This document shows, piece by piece, positions 45,880 through 49,596 of a stretch of 49,596 nt of DNA (positions are counted from its first letter, which is position 1; every line of letters begins with the position of its first letter). The position numbers and the translations under genes were made by a program. This DNA is from Opitutales bacterium. GTDB taxonomy: Bacteria; Verrucomicrobiota; Verrucomicrobiia; Opitutales; JAJFLR01. The stretch covers positions 1-49,596 of the forward strand of contig JAJFLR010000066.1 of NCBI GenBank assembly GCA_021772565.1, given 5' to 3'. The notes below the pieces were generated by a model. The model was not told the DNA's origin. It did not search any database and was given only the letters and a program-made list of their open reading frames with translations.

Positions 45880-46911
45880 TTAAGTATTGCCGATGCTGCA
45901 AGAGTGGCAAGAAAATCCTGCGCCGAATGAAGTCAGCCAAAGATCCTTATCGACCTTTTTATTATCTAAATATTCTTTCAAGGCAAAGAGCACAGATGGA
46001 CTACTCATGTTACCATGATTTTTTAATATTGTTTTTGTTTCAGGTAGTGTGTGACCCGGAATAGCATTTTCAATAGCGTCAATAATATCGCGACCGCCTG
46101 AATGAGAAATTATTTGGCCAATTTTTGAGTGATCAATTTTATTAAAAAGGTGATGAACAGCTTCACTGGCTTTTTGTGGCACAGTCTTATGTAAAAGATT
46201 ACGCAATTTGCCAAATCGATTTTCAAATCGTAATAGAGATCTGTTTTCAGGCCGGTGAATAGTGTCAAAATTATTACAACTCAAACCGGTCATTTTATCA
46301 TCATTTGACCAAATACTTGCTGAAGCCCCGTCGCTAAAAAGACATGCGCTAACTAGTACACCCGGGTCATCGTCGAGATAAAATGCAGCAGAACAAATTT
46401 CTACTGCAACGACAGCTACTTTTGCATCTTTATGTGCTTTTAAAATATGATTTGCGCTACGCATTGTAGGTATTGCAGCACCACAACCGAGGCCAACAAT
46501 ATCCTGTAAGTATGAATCGGATCGCATGCCTAACTGTTCGGAAATATGACTCGACAAACCAGGACAAATGTAGCCCGTACAAGTACAAACTAGTAGAGCA
46601 TCTAATTCTTGCGGTTTCAATTTTGCCTGGTCGAGTGCTTTTTTAACTGCGCTGGTAGAAAGTTTGGGAGCTTCAATTTCAAACTCACGATTTAAAGTTT
46701 CTGCATCCAGTTCAAATAATCGACTCAAATTTTTTAAGGCAAAATGTCGTTTTTCGATACCGGATTTTCCTCCTAATAAAACCTTTTTAATAATGGAGGC
46801 CGAACGATCTTTTAATCGTTTTGGCGTCTCAGAGTTAATAAAAATATTCCAGCAATCTTCCTGGGTAAAAACATTTTCTGGAACGCTATTAGCTAAGGTT
46901 TGTAGAAACAT
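45880..46911 (-). CDS. Type III polyketide synthase (chalcone-synthase-like)
   Basis: A 343-aa thiolase-fold enzyme with the catalytic set C143 (GLGCGAAIP), H270 (ISHSGGRDI) and N301 (HGNMSSPSVL). It ends in LTSFGAGFSCHSC, the family C-terminal GFGPG-like region. Type III synthases make phloroglucinol-, pyrone- or alkylresorcinol-type products from acyl-CoA and malonyl-CoA. It begins three bases after the FAD-oxidoreductase stop, so the pair is one operon. The starter is unknown; the usual neighbouring methyltransferase is not present. Confidence 0.9.
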   Translation of the reverse strand: MFLQTLANSVPENVFTQEDCWNIFINSETPKRLKDRSASIIKKVLLGGKSGIEKRHFALKNLSRLFELDAETLNREFEIEAPKLSTSAVKKALDQAKLKPQELDALLVCTCTGYICPGLSSHISEQLGMRSDSYLQDIVGLGCGAAIPTMRSANHILKAHKDAKVAVVAVEICSAAFYLDDDPGVLVSACLFSDGASASIWSNDDKMTGLSCNNFDTIHRPENRSLLRFENRFGKLRNLLHKTVPQKASEAVHHLFNKIDHSKIGQIISHSGGRDIIDAIENAIPGHTLPETKTILKNHGNMSSPSVLFALKEYLDNKKVDKDLWLTSFGAGFSCHSCSIGNT

Positions 46912-46914
46912 ATT

Positions 46915-47931
46915 TTAGTGCATTAAATGAAACAACGATTTAAACGGAACCATATTAAATTTACTTAGGGTAACTAAAATTTTTTGCAGTTGAGGTTGGT
47001 AAATCCAGGGATGGATAAAATTGGCTACTCTTAATCTATTTTGAAACATATTTTTCTGCTTTTCATTTATCAACTTAATAGTATTTTGCCAGCTTAATTC
47101 TTTGTTGGAGTATTGATTTAAAGGATCAACTGCCAATGATGCCGCTTCGAAAGCCATAGACATGCCATTTCCGGTAAACGGTGGGATGAGTGAAAATCTA
47201 TCGCCGATATTCAATGTCATATTGTCATGGGCTGACTTTTTATAATTTAGAGCAGCAACGCTGGTGATACTGTTCGTATCAATTTCTGAATCTGAGACTT
47301 TTTTAGCTAAGCTCTCAATACCACATGCCTTTAAGTATTCTATAAAGATATTTTCCTTTTTAACATTAATCGCAGGTCTAATTTTAAATAATCCACAAAT
47401 ATTCAGTTTATTGTTTTCTACAGGAGAAGCACCGGCGTAACCATTTTCTCCGATGTGAAGATTTAGATCTCCCTCGATTGGAAATGCCTTACAATGAAGT
47501 TTTAAGCCAATCCATGAAGATGATTTCGCCTGCCGACCACTTGCCCAGATTAAGGGTTTTTTTTGATCTTTGTTTTTAAATCGGTGTTTTGTGTGAAGAT
47601 TGCCACCTAAATCAGTAAAAGTATTAGCTAGTCTTTCATCCAAAAGATATCTAGAAATTCCCAAAGCGGGATAGGGGAGATTGGCCTTTAGAACTTTTTC
47701 ATTTTTATAGTACCAAACAGTTTTATTTAGGTAATGGGAATCGTTTATACATTCATCAACCCCTAGACTTTTCAATGTGTCAGATTGAATACCGGAAATA
47801 AATTCACCGCACACTCGGTGCCGCGGAAAATCATCAGCCTCAAATAAATCTACATTTACATTTCTATTTCTTAAAGCTATTCCCAATGAAAGCCCTGCAA
47901 GACCACCGCCAATGATTGTTAAAGGTATCAT
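46915..47931 (-). CDS. FAD-dependent oxidoreductase of the polyketide pair
   Basis: A 338-aa product. The Rossmann start is TIIGGGLAGLSLGIALRNRN (GxGxxG) with FEAD at the ribose-binding strand. DDFPRHRVCGEFISG is the geranylgeranyl-reductase-like RxxCGG/E segment. GDRFSLIPPFTGNGMSMAFE is the second FAD motif. It is probably a tailoring monooxygenase or reductase of the polyketide made by the next gene. ATG at 47931; a 122-base gap with a hairpin separates it from the upstream short MscS gene. Confidence 0.85.
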   Translation of the reverse strand: MIPLTIIGGGLAGLSLGIALRNRNVNVDLFEADDFPRHRVCGEFISGIQSDTLKSLGVDECINDSHYLNKTVWYYKNEKVLKANLPYPALGISRYLLDERLANTFTDLGGNLHTKHRFKNKDQKKPLIWASGRQAKSSSWIGLKLHCKAFPIEGDLNLHIGENGYAGASPVENNKLNICGLFKIRPAINVKKENIFIEYLKACGIESLAKKVSDSEIDTNSITSVAALNYKKSAHDNMTLNIGDRFSLIPPFTGNGMSMAFEAASLAVDPLNQYSNKELSWQNTIKLINEKQKNMFQNRLRVANFIHPWIYQPQLQKILVTLSKFNMVPFKSLFHLMH

Positions 47932-47994
47932 GATAATGTAATTACTGAGTCCTCTAAATATTAATTAATTCCCGACAACAATTTTAAAATTAAA

Positions 47995-48023
47995 AATGGC
48001 CATAGATTATATCTATGGCCATT
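47995..48023 (-). terminator. Rho-independent terminator of the shortened MscS gene
   Basis: AATGGCCATAGAT and ATCTATGGCCATT pair perfectly (13 bp, three-base loop). On the minus strand the hairpin lies behind the MscS stop at 48054 and is followed by a T-rich run (TTTTAATTTT). Confidence 0.8.
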
Positions 48024-48053
48024 AGTTCAAACTTCTAAAATATTATTATTTTA

Positions 48054-48524
48054 CTATGCATTGTGCATATGAACATCTTGTTGAGGATAGGGGATAGAAA
48101 TACCTTGCTTATCAAATTCTTTCTTCACCGCTTCAGAGATATTTGTTAATGAACCATTGGATAATGGGCCGTTGGGTATAAAAATAGTTTTATTGTCCGG
48201 TGTTTTTAAAATGGTACAAAAGATTTGGATTTCTTTAACACATCCGACAAATCCTTGAGCATCGATAACATCGCCAATTTTAAAAGGGCGAAAAATTAGA
48301 ATCATCACACCACCGGCAAAATTTTGTAATGTGCCGGATAAGGCCATACCGACGGCAAATCCAGCGGCAGCAAGTATTGCAATAAAGGATGCCATGTGAA
48401 TGCCGATCATGCTGGCAACACTAATGATTAATACTATCTTCAGTAAAATTCCGCCTAAACTTAGTAGAAATTTTTGCAGTGAAGGATCCAGGCTACCTTT
48501 CTTCATACGTGCGGTGTGCAGCAC
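48054..48524 (-). CDS. Shortened MscS-family channel gene, probably decayed
   Basis: A 156-aa product, against 286 for E. coli MscS. It keeps the second and third membrane helices (LLKIVLIISVASMIGIHMAS, IAILAAAGFAVGMALSGTLQ) and the FRPFKIGDVIDAQGFVG and IFIPNGPLSNGSLTNIS segments. Helix 1 is missing before residue 10, an in-frame stop lies eight codons upstream, and the frame has no start with a good ribosome site. After SLTNIS about 80 residues of the vestibule are absent and it jumps to EAVKKEFDKQGISIPYPQQD. The reading frame is intact, so the deletions are clean. I regard it as a degraded third MscS gene. Confidence 0.75.
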   Translation of the reverse strand: MLHTARMKKGSLDPSLQKFLLSLGGILLKIVLIISVASMIGIHMASFIAILAAAGFAVGMALSGTLQNFAGGVMILIFRPFKIGDVIDAQGFVGCVKEIQIFCTILKTPDNKTIFIPNGPLSNGSLTNISEAVKKEFDKQGISIPYPQQDVHMHNA

Positions 48525-48634
48525 CGTTTTTTTTACGTTTCGGTTTCAGATGCTAAAAATTATATAAATTTTCAGAAAAATATTGAATAATTAAATTTGA
48601 AGAAGTAATCATTCAAAACTAGTTCAATAAACTC

Positions 48635-48710
<76 letters not shown>

Positions 48711-48790
48711 GTTTGAATTGAGAATATGGAATGTATAAAATTTTAGGATTAAATTTTTGATTTGGCCAAGTATTGGATTAACATGGCCAC

Positions 48791-49063
48791 ATGAGTAAAG
48801 CCACAGTAAATACTGCAGATTTTAAAAATAACCTTAGTCGATATTTGAAAACTGTTAGAGAAACAGACAAAAGCTTAACAGTTTGTGACGGTAATAAACC
48901 CATTGTTTTAGTCATCCCTTTCGACAAACATAAAAACGATAATAAATCTGTATGGGATTTAATAAAAGAAGATGAAGAGAGATTCGGCTGTTGGGATGAA
49001 GATTTTAGTATACCAGAGCGTAATATTAATAAATTAAAATTTAATAATCCATTAGAAGAATAA
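48791..49063 (+). CDS. Phd/YefM-type antitoxin without a visible toxin
   Basis: A 90-aa protein. The N-terminal half fits a Phd/YefM DNA-binding antitoxin (VNTADFKNNLSRYLKTV, then LTVCDGNKPIVLVIPF). The acidic, partly disordered tail (SVWDLIKEDEERFGCWDEDF) would wrap a toxin. A downstream PIN or RelE-type toxin gene would be expected within a few bases, but the next 530 bases hold no such frame. It lies 80 bases behind the tRNA gene, a common insertion place. Confidence 0.8.
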   Translation: MSKATVNTADFKNNLSRYLKTVRETDKSLTVCDGNKPIVLVIPFDKHKNDNKSVWDLIKEDEERFGCWDEDFSIPERNINKLKFNNPLEE

Positions 49064-49596
49064 TTTAACTGTTAAAATACTCAGAAGGAGTAGCGGCATG
49101 CAGCCGTGGGTGACTGACGCACAGCGTCAATCCCGCGGATAATAGAATTAAATGGATAGAGCCCTGAATGGGCGATGGTAACGATAAATCCTGAATGTGA
49201 CTATCCTTATTCATTCCATCTTATAAAGATTTTTTAGCATTTAACAATGCCGACGCCCTATTAAGGGCTAATGAAAATATTCATACAATACCGTGGGTAA
49301 TAATTTGTATAGCATCTGCCATAAGAAATTGGTAGATGTCGTTTTCAACTCGGTACCGAAATAGATAGAATGTTCTGAATCAATTACGTTTGGTTGTATA
49401 TTTAAATAAAGTCGTTTAGTATTTCGTGAAAGTTCTGTCTGTACCGAGGCTAAAAAAGTCATGGATCGCCACGTCGCGCTGCTCCTCGCGATGACAAAGT
49501 AAAAACCTAAATTGTCATTGCGAGCTCTGCCAAAGCAGAGTGTGGCAATCCATCTGACTTACGTCTATTAATTTCATAGACTGACTTATTTCGGTA
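49064..49596. other. Gene-free repeat-rich end
   Basis: No credible gene. There are hairpins GACGC-ACA-GCGTC and GCCCT-ATTA-AGGGC and a GCCCTGAATGGGC palindrome. The frame on the minus strand at 49268-49462 has no known features. The last hundred bases carry an inverted pair of a dispersed repeat, listed separately. Confidence 0.6.
49461..49553. repeat. Inverted pair of the ATGGATTGCCAC-type dispersed repeat
   Basis: Left copy at 49461-49498 (ATGGATCGCCACGTCG...CTCGCGATGACAAA), right copy at 49513-49553 in opposite orientation (TGTCATTGCGAG...GTGTGGCAATCCAT). Together they form one large imperfect hairpin. The same family is found in the 159-bp tandem units near 17.1-17.5 kb and at about 18.9 kb. 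Confidence 0.85.

Noticed and set aside
49268-49462. 64-aa frame on the minus strand as the missing toxin
   Set aside because: Wrong strand relative to the antitoxin and no PIN, RelE or Doc motif.

Overview
The window is AT-rich bacterial DNA of the Gram-negative type: Sec-type leaders on large surface proteins, an ExbD/TolR protein, a sigma-54 activator, and MscS and CorA channels. The NLGQLKN-type motifs, LamG-like domains and the exported RHS/transglutaminase pair remind me of Verrucomicrobiota and other PVC bacteria. That placement is an impression, not a proof. No photosynthesis gene is present.

Region 1 (1-17034, all minus strand) is a surface-protein island. Reading with the genes: a YadA-head-like repeat protein, a LamG-like/calcium-repeat protein, a 1445-aa transglutaminase-like secreted protein, a 2169-aa secreted RHS/YD-repeat protein, and a small three-helix membrane protein right after the RHS tip (candidate immunity protein). 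Behind it lie two broken pieces of a second RHS gene and two copies of a 220-255 bp palindromic repeat module ending in ACGTTAG. Region 17035-18185 holds a 159-bp tandem repeat and no credible gene, followed by a lone methyltransferase (minus).

Region 2 (19215-34013, all plus strand) is the most interesting part: ten tightly spaced genes that look like one operon. It encodes a 2018-aa helical protein built from three diverged repeats, a protein of unknown family, a helix-hairpin-helix protein, a V4R-domain protein, a very acidic protein with three C-terminal FFxxLPW-GKS motifs, a phycobiliprotein-like globin, a second V4R protein, a Ser/Thr kinase with a C-terminal sensor-like region, a small unknown protein, and a response regulator fused to a degenerate AAA+ domain. 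Two V4R proteins, a phycobiliprotein-like globin and a Ser/Thr kinase recall the bilin-associated globin (BBAG) clusters and the cyanobacterial slr0144-slr0152 operon. Here the cluster has no heme oxygenase, bilin reductase or ferredoxin next to it and is joined to new components. I infer a ligand-sensing (tetrapyrrole-like) phospho-signalling complex that is not described in this form.

Region 3 (34059-41701, minus) has a corA-mscS-DUF432-mscS ion/osmotic stress operon and a conserved trio: N-formylglutamate amidohydrolase, QEGLA-motif metallopeptidase and glutathione-synthetase-like ATP-grasp ligase. A complete sigma-54 activator (plus) is divergent to the trio. Region 4 (43279-49596) holds an amidohydrolase, a DUF983 protein, an RluA-type pseudouridine synthase, an ExbD/TolR protein, a type III polyketide synthase with an FAD oxidoreductase, a shortened MscS gene, tRNA-Ile2(CAU), an orphan Phd/YefM antitoxin, and a repeat-rich end without genes.
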